Source of the DNA: Candidatus Glassbacteria bacterium RIFCSPLOWO2_12_FULL_58_11 | GTDB lineage: Bacteria > Gemmatimonadota > Glassbacteria > GWA2-58-10 | DNA length: 22,673 bases | Assembly: GCA_001780825.1 (NCBI GenBank) | Contig: MFIX01000169.1 | Coordinates: 16,436 to 39,108, forward strand | Direction: 5' to 3' | Shown here: positions 1 through 7,673 of the stretch, piece after piece | Position numbering within the stretch: position 1 is the first letter of the stretch | Layout of the letters: each line of letters opens with the position of its first letter | The notes under the pieces: model-generated | The model's input: the letters and a program-made list of their open reading frames with translations, nothing else | Databases searched by the model: none | Told to the model about the DNA's origin: nothing | Translations under genes and position numbers: made by a program

Positions 1-2598
1 GCCGATAGCGCAAATCCTTTTAACCGGCTGGCCGCCCTTGGAGAATGTTAGCAGCTGGCGGGTCAAATCCTTGGCGCGCAAAGCCGCCTTTTCCGCCTCC
101 ACAAGATAATCGACGATCTTTTCCTCAGCGGATAGCATTCTGACAAGGGAGATATTCCCCAGTACGGCGGTAAGGATATTATTGAAATCGTGTGCGATTC
201 CGCCGGCGAGAACGCCCATCGATTCGAGCTTGGAGAGCTTTGCCCGTTCCTCTTCGAGCTGCCGGATCGCGGTAATGTCCCGGCTGGTGGACAACAGGGT
301 CGCCAGACGGCCCGTGCTGTCGAATTCGGGGATCAGGCGCCAGTCGAAGATCAGTTTTTCGGCATCGAGCTCCAGCTCGTAGATTGACTCGACCGGCTCT
401 CCCAGTTCCAGTACCTTACGGAGCTGCTTTTCCCATAATTGGACGTTTTTTTCCGGCAAACCTATGTCGCGGACTGTCCTGCCAATATAGTGCCCTGGAG
501 GGAGCCCGGTGAATCGCGTGATCGCCGGATTAGCGTAAAGGCACCGCAAATTCCCATCCATCCGGAGGATAATATCGGTGACATTTTCGGCCAGGGCCCG
601 GAAGTTCTCTTCGCTCTCGCGCAGAGCCTGCTCGTTGCTCTTCCTTTCCGAAATATCGACGATCACTCCGACCTGAGCCTTGATCGAGCGATCCGGGTTA
701 CGGATGGCCGTGACCGATATATCTCCCCAGAAATAGCGGCCATCCCGGCGTAAATAGCGTTTCTCGACACGGAAAGTATCGATGGTGCCCGAGGCCATTT
801 GCTGCAGCAGTCTCCTCGAGGCTTCCCGGTCCTCGGGATGAGTGAGCTCCAGAGGGGTCTGAAATATGACCTCTTCCTGGCTCTCATACCCAAGCATTTC
901 GAGGAAATGCCGGTTCACCTGAACCAGGCGGCCACTCGGATCCGACAAGGCTATGCCGACCTCCGCGTTGTTGAAAATCGCCTGAAGACGAGCCTCGCTC
1001 TCACGTAGGGCCTGTTCGTTCCGCATCCTTTCTGATATATCGAAGACTACCCCAACCAGCGCGAGAATCGAGCCATCCTGATTGCAGATCTCCGTGACCG
1101 AGATATCCACCCAAATATGACTTCCATCCCGCTTTAAGTAACGCTTCTCCATACGAAAGGAGTCGATAGCGCCCGAAACCATCTCCAGCATAACCTTGCG
1201 GCAGGCCTCCCGGTCTTCCGGATGGGTAATATCCAGAGTACTCTTGCTCAATAGTTCTTCCTTACTATCGTACCCCAACATTTCCACCAGCTGCCGATTA
1301 ACCTGAACCAGGTGGCCTTCCGGATCCGTTAAGGCTATGCCGATCGCCGCATTGTTGAAAATGGCCTGAAGATGGGCTTCGCTTTCTCTCAGGGCTTTTT
1401 CGGCGAGTTTTCTCTCCGTGATGTCGGTAAACAGTCCGCAAAGTCCCTTTGGACTGCCATCCCGGGCGAAAATGGGGACCTTGGTGGTAAAATATATCCG
1501 GTCATCGTCCAGCCGCAGACGCTCCTCGGTGACCACCACCTTACCGGACTCGATTGTCTGCATGTCATCCCGGTGGATATTTTCGGCAATTTCCCGGGGA
1601 TAAAGATCGAAGGGAGTCTTACCGATTATCTCCTCGCTGCTTTTCCCGATTACCTCAGCGGCCTTGCGATTGACCAGCAGGTAGCGGTCCTGGAAGTCCT
1701 TGACCACGACCCCCGAGGTCAGGTTGTCCAGCAGGGTCTGGGTCAGCTCCTGCCTTTCCCGCAGGGCCTCCTCGGCCAGCTTGCGCCCGGTAGTCACCTC
1801 GCTGTAGAATATGATCCCGCCGATCAGGCCGGCTCTTTCATACCACGGACGGCACTCCCAGCGATTATAGACCACCGAACCGTCAAGGCGTAGAAACTGG
1901 TCCTCCTCCATTCTTTCCACCGCCCCGGCCAGCACCCGCTGGTAAACCTCTTTCATCCGCTGCGGGGTTTCGGGAAAAATTTCATCATGATGCAAACCGA
2001 TAATTTCCTTGCCGTTAATGGCATACTCGGTAAGAAAAACATCGCTGACCATGATAAAGCGCAGCCCGGTGTCTAATACGGCGATCGCGCTGGGGTTATA
2101 TTTGAGGATGTACCGGAAACGTTCCTCGCTGGCCTGAAGGGTCTCGAGCGACAGCCTGAGTCCGGTGATGTCCTCAATCATCGTTAACAGGTACATATCT
2201 TTACGCGCCTTGACCAAAATCATATTCACCAAGCCAATGAAGGTCGAACCATCCTTGGCCCTGAGCGAGACCTCGTGATTACGGACGAATCCATCGCGCC
2301 TCACTTTTTCCAGCAGCTCTTCCCGGTCCCGCGGAGACTGATAAAATTCAGCCGCATTGCGCTTCTGCAGTTCCTCCAGCGTGTAGCCGATTTTGTCCGT
2401 AATCGCCTGGTTGATCGAGATTACCTTACCTTCCAAGGTCGTCAGCGCAATGCCGGCCGGGGAATGCTCAAAAATAGCCCGCATGCGCTCATTGGTTTCG
2501 CGCAGCTCCTGTTCGGTGCGGCCCCTTTTTTCAAGCTCGGCCTCGAGTTCGCTTATCCTTTTCTCGAGTTCCTCGCAGGAGGGTTTCATTCCACTCAT
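1..2598 (-). CDS. Multi-PAS sensor histidine kinase (C-terminus cut by window edge)
   Basis: The frame is open from an ATG at 2598 to position 1, giving 866 residues with the C-terminus missing. A short coiled coil (about residues 8-40) is followed by six PAS domains near residues 38-150, 158-275, 283-398, 403-530, 531-658 and 659-778, each ending in a DIT/DIS-type PAC motif. A HisKA dimerisation helix follows with GGIAHDFNN, placing the phospho-acceptor His at residue 803 (codon 190-192). The ATPase domain, and any receiver domain, lie beyond the window; this HisKA subtype often belongs to hybrid kinases. No membrane segment or signal peptide is visible, so the kinase is probably cytoplasmic, sensing through PAS ligands or redox; the ligand is unknown. 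GGAG lies 8 nt before the 2598 ATG. An ATG at 2604 is also possible; one at 2646 overlaps the proposed -10 box and lacks a ribosome binding site. Confidence 0.9.
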   Translation of the reverse strand, partial: MSGMKPSCEELEKRISELEAELEKRGRTEQELRETNERMRAIFEHSPAGIALTTLEGKVISINQAITDKIGYTLEELQKRNAAEFYQSPRDREELLEKVRRDGFVRNHEVSLRAKDGSTFIGLVNMILVKARKDMYLLTMIEDITGLRLSLETLQASEERFRYILKYNPSAIAVLDTGLRFIMVSDVFLTEYAINGKEIIGLHHDEIFPETPQRMKEVYQRVLAGAVERMEEDQFLRLDGSVVYNRWECRPWYERAGLIGGIIFYSEVTTGRKLAEEALRERQELTQTLLDNLTSGVVVKDFQDRYLLVNRKAAEVIGKSSEEIIGKTPFDLYPREIAENIHRDDMQTIESGKVVVTEERLRLDDDRIYFTTKVPIFARDGSPKGLCGLFTDITERKLAEKALRESEAHLQAIFNNAAIGIALTDPEGHLVQVNRQLVEMLGYDSKEELLSKSTLDITHPEDREACRKVMLEMVSGAIDSFRMEKRYLKRDGSHIWVDISVTEICNQDGSILALVGVVFDISERMRNEQALRESEARLQAIFNNAEVGIALSDPSGRLVQVNRHFLEMLGYESQEEVIFQTPLELTHPEDREASRRLLQQMASGTIDTFRVEKRYLRRDGRYFWGDISVTAIRNPDRSIKAQVGVIVDISERKSNEQALRESEENFRALAENVTDIILRMDGNLRCLYANPAITRFTGLPPGHYIGRTVRDIGLPEKNVQLWEKQLRKVLELGEPVESIYELELDAEKLIFDWRLIPEFDSTGRLATLLSTSRDITAIRQLEEERAKLSKLESMGVLAGGIAHDFNNILTAVLGNISLVRMLSAEEKIVDYLVEAEKAALRAKDLTRQLLTFSKGGQPVKRICAIG

Positions 2599-2644
2599 CT
2601 TCATCTCTCCGGTGAACTTTGAGAAGCTAAGCTCAATGTTTGAC

Positions 2645-2674
2645 ATAATATATATTTAATCCGGACATGCGCAA
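2645..2674 (-). promoter_or_regulatory. Probable sigma-70-type promoter of the PAS kinase
   Basis: On the minus strand TTGCGC (2669-2674) and TATTAT (2645-2650) are separated by 18 bp. Transcription would begin near 2638 and leave a short leader that contains the GGAG used by the 2598 start. This is a consensus match only. Confidence 0.45.
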
Positions 2675-2709
2675 CCCGAAATATTGCGCTTCGCAATAGC
2701 TGTCCGGGG

Positions 2710-2747
2710 AAAAAAATCCCCGTCCGGTCTTGGCGACCGAACGGGGA
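2710..2747 (-). terminator. Rho-independent terminator after dnaK
   Basis: On the minus strand CCCCGT...ACGGGG arms (2741-2746 and 2718-2723), extended inward by GGTC/GACC around a 5-nt loop, form a strong hairpin. Seven T residues follow directly (2716-2710). It lies about 30 nt after the dnaK stop, so dnaK is probably the last or only gene of its transcript. Confidence 0.85.
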
Positions 2748-2778
2748 AAAGGAATGCAGAGGATCAGAAAACTGTAAT

Positions 2779-4713
2779 TTATTTCTTGTTCTTGTCCTTA
2801 TCCTCGTCCACCACCTCATAGTCCGCATCGACCACCTCGCCCTCGCCGGCCGAGGCCGGGCCGCTTCCAGGCTGGCTGTCGGCGGAGCCCTTCTGGCCGC
2901 CGCCTCCTGGCTGCGGCTGGGACTGGTAGAGCTTCTGGGCCGCGGTGTTCCAGATATTGGTCAGCTCCTCATTGACGCTCCTGATCGCTCCGATATCGCC
3001 GCCCTTGAGCGACTCGCGGACCCGGTCCACCGCCGACTGGAGGCCGGAGCGGGTGCTCTCGTCCAGCTTGTCGCCCAACTCCTTGAGCTGCTTTTCGGTC
3101 TCATAGGCCATCTGGTCGGCCCGGTTGCGGGTTTCGACATCCTCTCTTTTCTGCTTGTCCTCCGAGGCATGGGACTCGGCATCCTTGACCATGCGGTCGA
3201 TCTCCTGCTCCTTGAGCCCGCTGGAAGCCTCGATCCGGATTTTCTGTTCTTTGCTCGTGGCTTTGTCCTTGGCGGTCACATGCAGGATACCGTTGGCGTC
3301 GATATCGAAAATCACCTCGATCTGCGGTATTCCGCGCGGCGCCGGAGGAAGGCCGGTGAGCTGAAAACGGCCGATGGTCCGGTTGTCGATAGCCATCTGG
3401 CGCTCGCCCTGCAGGACATGGATTTCCACAGTAGTCTGGTTGTTCTCGGCGGTGGAGAAAATCTCGCTCTTCTTGGTCGGGATAGTGGTGTTGCGCTCGA
3501 TCAGCCGGGTGAACACTCCGCCCAGAGTTTCGATACCCAGAGACAGCGGGGTGACATCCAGCAGCAGAATATCTTTAACCTCGCCGGCGAGCACTCCGCC
3601 CTGGATCGCCGCGCCCACCGCCACCACCTCATCGGGATTGACTCCCTTGTGCGGCTCCTTGCCGAAGAACTTCCGGACCACTTCCTGCACCTTTGGAATC
3701 CGGGTCGAGCCGCCGACCAGAATTACCTCGTCGATCTGGTCCACGCCGTAGCCGGAATCTTTCATGGCGTTCTGGCAAGGACCGACTGTGCGCTGGATCA
3801 GATCATCGACAAGCTGCTCGAACCGGGCCCGGGTCAGGTTGACGTTAAGGTGTTTGGGGCCCGAGCTGTCCGCGGTGATAAAGGGCAGGTTGATATCGGT
3901 CTGGTTGGTCGTGGAAAGCTCGCATTTGGCTTTCTCGGCCGCCTCTTTAAGCCGCTGCAGGGCCATCGGGTCCTGGCTCAGGTCGATGCCCTGCTCTTTC
4001 TTGAACTCCCCGACCAGCAAGTCGATCACCCGCTGATCCAGATCATCGCCGCCCAGATGCGTGTCGCCATTGGTGGATTTGACCTCGAAGACCCCATCGC
4101 CGATCTCCAGGATGGAAATATCGAAAGTCCCGCCGCCCAGATCGTACACGGCGATCTTCTCGTCCTTTTTCCGGTCGAGACCATAGGCCAGGCTGGCCGC
4201 GGTCGGCTCGTTGATAATCCGCAGCACTTCCAGCCCGGCGATCCGTCCGGCATCCTTGGTGGCCTGGCGCTGGCTGTCGTTGAAATAAGCCGGCACGGTT
4301 ATCACCGCTTTTTCGACTTTGGTCCCCAAGTAGTCCTCGGCGGTCTGTTTCATTTTCTGCAGGATCATGGCGCTGATTTCCGGCGGGCTGTACTCGCGGC
4401 CCTGGATATTTACCGTGGCGGCATCGTTGCGGCCGCCAATCACCTCGTAAGGCACCTTTTTCTTTTCATCGGTGATCTCGTGCATCTTACGGCCCATAAA
4501 ACGCTTGATCGAGAACACCGTGTTCCGTGGATTGGTGACCGCCTGGCGCTTGGCCACCTGGCCCACCAGACGCTCTCCCTCCTTGGTAAACCCGACCACC
4601 GAAGGCGTGGTGCGGCTGCCCTCCGAGTTTGGGATAACCACCGGGTCTCCCCCCTCCATCACCGCCACACAGGAATTGGTGGTACCCAGATCGATTCCGA
4701 TAACTTTACTCAT
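2779..4713 (-). CDS. dnaK: Molecular chaperone DnaK (Hsp70)
   Basis: The product is 644 residues, the normal length for bacterial DnaK. It starts with MSKVIGIDLGTTNSCVAVME, the phosphate-1 loop of the Hsp70 ATPase. The connect and adenosine motifs follow (AVYDLGGGTFDISILEI; ILVGGSTRIPKVQ), then the linker DILLLDVTPLSLGIET, the substrate-binding beta domain and the alpha lid. The tail is rich in Gln, Gly and Ser and ends in a DADYEVVDED-type acidic motif. The frame extends upstream, but the ATG at 4713 is the family start and has GAGGAG 6 nt before it. DnaK binds exposed hydrophobic segments in an ATP cycle with DnaJ and GrpE. Neither partner gene, nor hrcA, is in this window, so dnaK stands alone between a terminator and a divergent gene. 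An operator-like inverted repeat lies about 107 bp upstream of the start. Confidence 0.98.
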   Translation of the reverse strand: MSKVIGIDLGTTNSCVAVMEGGDPVVIPNSEGSRTTPSVVGFTKEGERLVGQVAKRQAVTNPRNTVFSIKRFMGRKMHEITDEKKKVPYEVIGGRNDAATVNIQGREYSPPEISAMILQKMKQTAEDYLGTKVEKAVITVPAYFNDSQRQATKDAGRIAGLEVLRIINEPTAASLAYGLDRKKDEKIAVYDLGGGTFDISILEIGDGVFEVKSTNGDTHLGGDDLDQRVIDLLVGEFKKEQGIDLSQDPMALQRLKEAAEKAKCELSTTNQTDINLPFITADSSGPKHLNVNLTRARFEQLVDDLIQRTVGPCQNAMKDSGYGVDQIDEVILVGGSTRIPKVQEVVRKFFGKEPHKGVNPDEVVAVGAAIQGGVLAGEVKDILLLDVTPLSLGIETLGGVFTRLIERNTTIPTKKSEIFSTAENNQTTVEIHVLQGERQMAIDNRTIGRFQLTGLPPAPRGIPQIEVIFDIDANGILHVTAKDKATSKEQKIRIEASSGLKEQEIDRMVKDAESHASEDKQKREDVETRNRADQMAYETEKQLKELGDKLDESTRSGLQSAVDRVRESLKGGDIGAIRSVNEELTNIWNTAAQKLYQSQPQPGGGGQKGSADSQPGSGPASAGEGEVVDADYEVVDEDKDKNKK

Positions 4714-4819
4714 CTCGTACTCCTCGTTGATTATAAATTGCATTCTGCTTAAGAATTTAATTTCCCGGTTTAAAAACTGCGCTATAGCTGGAGGAGCAAT
4801 TCCTATGCCCGCATTTTCA

Positions 4820-4852
4820 GGCCATAATGGCATGCTTTTTGCCATTTTGGCC
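4820..4852. promoter_or_regulatory. Operator-like inverted repeat upstream of dnaK
   Basis: Twelve-base arms (GGCCATAATGGC at 4820-4831 and GCCATTTTGGCC at 4841-4852) match at 11 of 12 positions around a 9-nt spacer. The 9-nt spacing recalls CIRCE, the HrcA operator, but the arm sequence is not the CIRCE TTAGCACTC. It lies between the dnaK start and the promoter of the divergent gene, where a repressor could control one or both. A stem in the dnaK leader RNA is the alternative. I see no convincing -35 box for dnaK itself. Confidence 0.55.
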
Positions 4853-4866
4853 GCTATAAGATTCCT

Positions 4867-4895
4867 TTGACATGGATTTGCTTGGCTGATAGATT
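4867..4895 (+). promoter_or_regulatory. Sigma-70-type promoter of the flippase-like gene
   Basis: A perfect TTGACA (4867-4872) is followed after 17 bp by TAGATT (4890-4895). Predicted transcription starts near 4902, about 30 nt before the ATG at 4932. Confidence 0.65.
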
Positions 4896-4931
4896 TGTGC
4901 TTTGCTCGGGCAATCTGAGAAAAGGAATCAG

Positions 4932-5975
4932 ATGAAATATCTGAAGCATGCATTCGCTCTGACGATCACGGTAATCTGCCTCTACATCGCCTTCCGCGGC
5001 GTGAATCTCAATGAGGCCTTCAACACCATGTTCGACAGCGGACGGGTCAGGATTCTGCCCCTGGTAGCTTTTGCGGGGCTCAGCCTGGGGGTGCTGTGGG
5101 TCAGGGGCTGGCGCTGGAAATATTTCTTCCTGCCCGAGCAGCAGGCCACCGCCTGGGGACTGAGTGTCTCCAATACCATCGGCTTCATGACCAACAATAT
5201 CCTGCCGCTACGGGTCGGAGAGGTGGTGCGGGCGCTGATGGCCCGGCGCAAAGTGAAAGCGCCCATGAGCTATATCCTGGCCACGCTATTTATCGAGCGT
5301 ATCCTGGACTCGATGTGCCTGCTTTTCTGCCTGATCCTGCCCCTGGCCTCCAGCCGACAATTTCCGCCCCTGGTCGGTGAAATCGGCAAAGGGATGTTTT
5401 TTGTATTTGCCGGAGCGCTGGGATTGCTTATAATATTACGCAGCAAACCGCACCTGGCGCAGAAAGCCGCCCTGCCGCTGGGCCGCAGATTCCTGTCACC
5501 CCATATTTACGACAGGCTCGAGCTTTTCATGGCCACCTTTACCGAGGGGCTGCTGATCCTGCGCAACGGGCGGGTAATGTTGAAAATTGCGCTCCTGAGT
5601 ATCTTTCACTGGTGGCTGGTGGCTTTTAGCTACGAGTTGGCCTTACGGGGATTTTCGCTCTGGCATGAGCTGCCCTGGACTGCTTCCTACCTGACCCTCG
5701 GTCTGGTGGGACTGGGAGTGGCGCTTCCCTCGGCTCCGGCTTTTGTCGGGCCGATACATGCGGCGATAATTTACTCGCTGAACCAGGCTTACGAGGTGCC
5801 CAAAGCCACGGCCACCGGGTTCGCCGTGGTGATGCACCTGCTGATGATGGCCCCGGTTACCTTGGCCGGGCTGGCACTGATGTGGCATGAGGGGCTGACC
5901 CTGGGCCAGATCAGAAAACGGGTGGACCATCTGGAGGAAGAGCCGCCGCCGCCGGGCGAAGACCTGGCCGGCTGA
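4932..5975 (+). CDS. LPG synthase TM-region / UPF0104-type (flippase-like) membrane protein
   Basis: This 347-residue polytopic protein has about eight hydrophobic segments. It carries the family signature NNILPLRVGEVVRALMARRK followed by an FIERILDS motif, and a C-terminal glycine/alanine-rich helix pair. That matches the lysylphosphatidylglycerol synthase transmembrane region family (UPF0104/AglD2-like). Members act in the inner membrane and are implicated in lipid flipping or lipid-linked glycan steps. No soluble aminoacyl-transferase domain is attached, so lysyl-PG synthesis itself should not be assumed. The ATG at 4932 has AAAGGA just upstream. A TTG at 4902 in the same frame falls at the predicted transcription start and is unlikely. 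The tail is proline and glutamate rich. It is divergent from dnaK and lies 61 bp before ispE, so the two may be cotranscribed. Confidence 0.88.
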   Translation: MKYLKHAFALTITVICLYIAFRGVNLNEAFNTMFDSGRVRILPLVAFAGLSLGVLWVRGWRWKYFFLPEQQATAWGLSVSNTIGFMTNNILPLRVGEVVRALMARRKVKAPMSYILATLFIERILDSMCLLFCLILPLASSRQFPPLVGEIGKGMFFVFAGALGLLIILRSKPHLAQKAALPLGRRFLSPHIYDRLELFMATFTEGLLILRNGRVMLKIALLSIFHWWLVAFSYELALRGFSLWHELPWTASYLTLGLVGLGVALPSAPAFVGPIHAAIIYSLNQAYEVPKATATGFAVVMHLLMMAPVTLAGLALMWHEGLTLGQIRKRVDHLEEEPPPPGEDLAG

Positions 5976-6036
5976 GAAAAAGCCGGCGTGTTAGCTACCT
6001 TATTTCCGGCACCACCCTAGTTAATGGAGTTCCCGG

Positions 6037-6951
6037 ATGTCGCAGGCCAATGGTTCGATTATCAAAATACAGGTTTTCGCCAAGGTCAACCTGGCCTTGC
6101 GGATCCTGGGCCGCCTGGAGGGCGGCTACCACTCGCTGGAGACAATTTTCCAGAACATCTCGCTGTCGGATAGGCTGACGATCCGCGAGACTCCGGGCCG
6201 GATAATCGTCCACTGCGCCGACCCGGCAGTGCCTGAAGGCGAGGAAAACACGGCCTACCGAGCCGCCGAAATCTGCCTTCAGCGGCTCGGAACCCGCAAC
6301 CGTGGAGTGGAAATCCGCATCGAGAAGGGTATCCCGACCCGGGCCGGCCTGGGCGGCGGGAGCGCGGATGCCGCCGGGACGATCGTGGCCTGCGAGCATC
6401 TTTTCGGAGCGCTGCCCGGTGGCGACACTACCCGCTATGCCCTGGCTGCCTCGATCGGCGCGGATGTGCCTTTCATGCTCTGCGGGGGCCGGGCCCTGGC
6501 CTGGGGTATCGGCGAGCGGATGCTCCGCATGCCGGTCAAGCGCAAAACCCCGGTGCTGCTGGTAATCCCCCACATCCCGGTCTCCACCTCCTGGGCCTAC
6601 CGCGCGCTGGATAATGCGCAGGCCGAGGGCGACAACACGGAAACCCTGGAGCTCAACGGCGGCCCGCTCAAGCTGGATGAGCTGATCGGCGCAATGGGGC
6701 CGGTCGAGGGCATGGTCAACGATTTCGAGCCGGTGGTGTTCGCCCACCATCCCGAGCTGCGCGAGGTCAAGCGGCTGCTGATCGAGTCGGGAGCCGCGGT
6801 GGCGCTGCTTTCGGGGAGTGGAAGCGGAATATTCGGACTGTTCGAGAGCCTGAAAAAAAGGGACCGGGCCGCGAAAATCCTCGATGTGGGAGAGGATTTC
6901 CGGCTGGTCAGCGCGTGTTTTATCGAAGAGGCTTACCGAATCCTGGAGTGA
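6037..6951 (+). CDS. ispE: 4-diphosphocytidyl-2-C-methyl-D-erythritol kinase
   Basis: The product is 304 residues, close to the usual 280-300. It is a GHMP kinase: AKVNLALRILGRLEGGYHSL at the N-terminus with the catalytic Lys at residue 16, the ATP loop PTRAGLGGGSADAAG near 100-114, GADVPF with the catalytic Asp near 143, VNDFEPVVF, and the C-terminal glycine motif SGSGSGIFGLF. It phosphorylates CDP-ME at the 2-hydroxyl in the cytoplasm, in the MEP route to isopentenyl diphosphate. That points to MEP-type isoprenoid synthesis in this organism. GGAG lies 7 nt before the ATG. The other MEP genes are not in the window. A palindromic repeat about 50 nt downstream may help end the transcript. Confidence 0.97.
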   Translation: MSQANGSIIKIQVFAKVNLALRILGRLEGGYHSLETIFQNISLSDRLTIRETPGRIIVHCADPAVPEGEENTAYRAAEICLQRLGTRNRGVEIRIEKGIPTRAGLGGGSADAAGTIVACEHLFGALPGGDTTRYALAASIGADVPFMLCGGRALAWGIGERMLRMPVKRKTPVLLVIPHIPVSTSWAYRALDNAQAEGDNTETLELNGGPLKLDELIGAMGPVEGMVNDFEPVVFAHHPELREVKRLLIESGAAVALLSGSGSGIFGLFESLKKRDRAAKILDVGEDFRLVSACFIEEAYRILE

Positions 6952-7002
6952 AGGGCGGGGGAATAATCCTTGCACGACCCTAATAGTAGCGGCTTGGAAA
7001 TG

Positions 7003-7027
7003 GGGCACGGTGCACCGTGCCCCTACG
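7003..7027 (-). repeat. REP-type palindrome at the 3' end of the transposase gene
   Basis: A perfect 22-bp palindrome (7002-7023, GGGGCACGGTG and its complement) is followed by CTACG. Read on the minus strand, the 25-nt unit matches the one inside the transposase gene at 24 of 25 bases, in opposite orientation. The palindrome edge supplies the first base of the transposase stop codon (TAG, 7025-7023). It could also act as a weak terminator for ispE, since ATTTTT follows on the plus strand. Confidence 0.8.
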
Positions 7028-7550
7028 ATTTTTCGCTCAGACTCCTACGCAACGGATTATATATGATATATTCCCGAAGCAGATTAATGTCTTCTGTTTT
7101 ACGGATTATATGCTTGTAATAGCCTCGCTGCCAAAATTTTTGATCTAACTTGGCACCTGTCAGGCGGATACGTCTTGTTACTGCGGCCTTGAAATAGCGA
7201 ATTATTGTGGGCAATGATGCGGAAGTGGGTTTTGAGAAGGATTCCAGCGTAGGGGCACGGGGCACCGTGCCCGCCTGGTTCAAGATAATGATCCCGTGCA
7301 AATGATCCGGCATTACGACAAATTCATCCAGCTCGACATTCTCTCTCAATTCGGCAGCTCTTAGCCATTCTTCTCTGACAATCTTTCCATATAAATTTAT
7401 TTTCATTTCCCCGCCAGCCAAAATTATCCCGAGGTTGTTCCCGCTCATGGAAGTGCATACAGTCACAAAATATGCTCCCGGAGCGGTGTAATCGTAATCC
7501 GGCAGGCGGAGTGAGCGGCGATGACGAAGGTCTTTATAAGATTCTATCAT
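7023..7550 (-). CDS. REP-associated tyrosine transposase (RAYT, Y1/IS200-like fold)
   Basis: The 175-residue protein opens with RHRRSLRLPDYDYTAPGAYF, the usual RAYT start. It has the HUH metal-binding motif as PDHLHG (His83 and His85) and a C-terminal WQRGYYKHIIR, where Tyr144 or Tyr145 should be the nucleophile. Y1 transposases nick and rejoin single-stranded DNA; RAYTs are single-copy domesticated relatives that act on REP palindromes. There are no IS ends or target duplications, but REP-type palindromes lie at 7003-7027 and 7640-7663 and a third is inside the gene. Residues 94-100 (GTVPRAP) are encoded by that internal palindrome, between the HUH strand and the Tyr helix. The reading frame and all catalytic residues are intact. 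The gene is inserted between ispE and the MgtC gene, in antisense orientation to ispE. Confidence 0.92.
   Translation of the reverse strand: MIESYKDLRHRRSLRLPDYDYTAPGAYFVTVCTSMSGNNLGIILAGGEMKINLYGKIVREEWLRAAELRENVELDEFVVMPDHLHGIIILNQAGTVPRAPTLESFSKPTSASLPTIIRYFKAAVTRRIRLTGAKLDQKFWQRGYYKHIIRKTEDINLLREYIIYNPLRRSLSEKS
7248..7272 (+). repeat. REP-type palindrome inside the transposase coding sequence
   Basis: This 25-nt unit begins CGTAGGGGCACGG and ends CCGTGCCC. It differs at one base from the unit at 7003-7027 and is inverted relative to it. It forms 8-bp arms around a 4-nt loop and encodes residues 94-100 of the transposase without breaking the frame. Confidence 0.8.
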
Positions 7551-7639
7551 CTTGGATTCTAAAAATATTTAACTGACGGGCAATTACGTTCCGGATCCCT
7601 GTATCTATCTATAAAGGGCGGGCTATATTAAAAAATTGG

Positions 7640-7663
7640 TGGGGCGACGCAAGCGTCGCCCCA
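7640..7663. repeat. Second-type palindrome / possible terminator of the MgtC gene
   Basis: Perfect 11-bp arms, TGGGGCGACGC (7640-7650) and GCGTCGCCCCA (7653-7663), surround an AA loop. The sequence differs from the GGGGCACGG palindromes but has the same REP-like build, and it lies on the 5' side of the transposase gene. On the minus strand it is followed by ACCAATTTTTT, so it may also terminate the MgtC transcript. No coding potential was seen in the rest of 7551-7673. Confidence 0.7.
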
Positions 7664-7673
7664 TTTTATTATC

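Noticed and set aside
4730..4735. Perfect TATAAT on the minus strand near the dnaK start
   Set aside because: It would place the transcription start at the ribosome binding site and has no -35 element at 16-18 bp.
3169..4752. Long plus-strand open frame (about 527 codons) across dnaK
   Set aside because: It is antisense to an unmistakable DnaK and its translation has no recognisable domain; GC-rich coding strands commonly leave such open antisense frames.
5967..5987. GCCGGC/GCCGGC hairpin over the stop codon of the flippase-like gene
   Set aside because: No T-run follows on the plus strand, so it is not supported as a terminator.
5995..7008. Minus-strand open frame of 337 codons across ispE
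   Set aside because: It is fully antisense to a clear IspE with intact catalytic motifs, and its own translation is low-complexity and rich in Arg, Gln and Pro.
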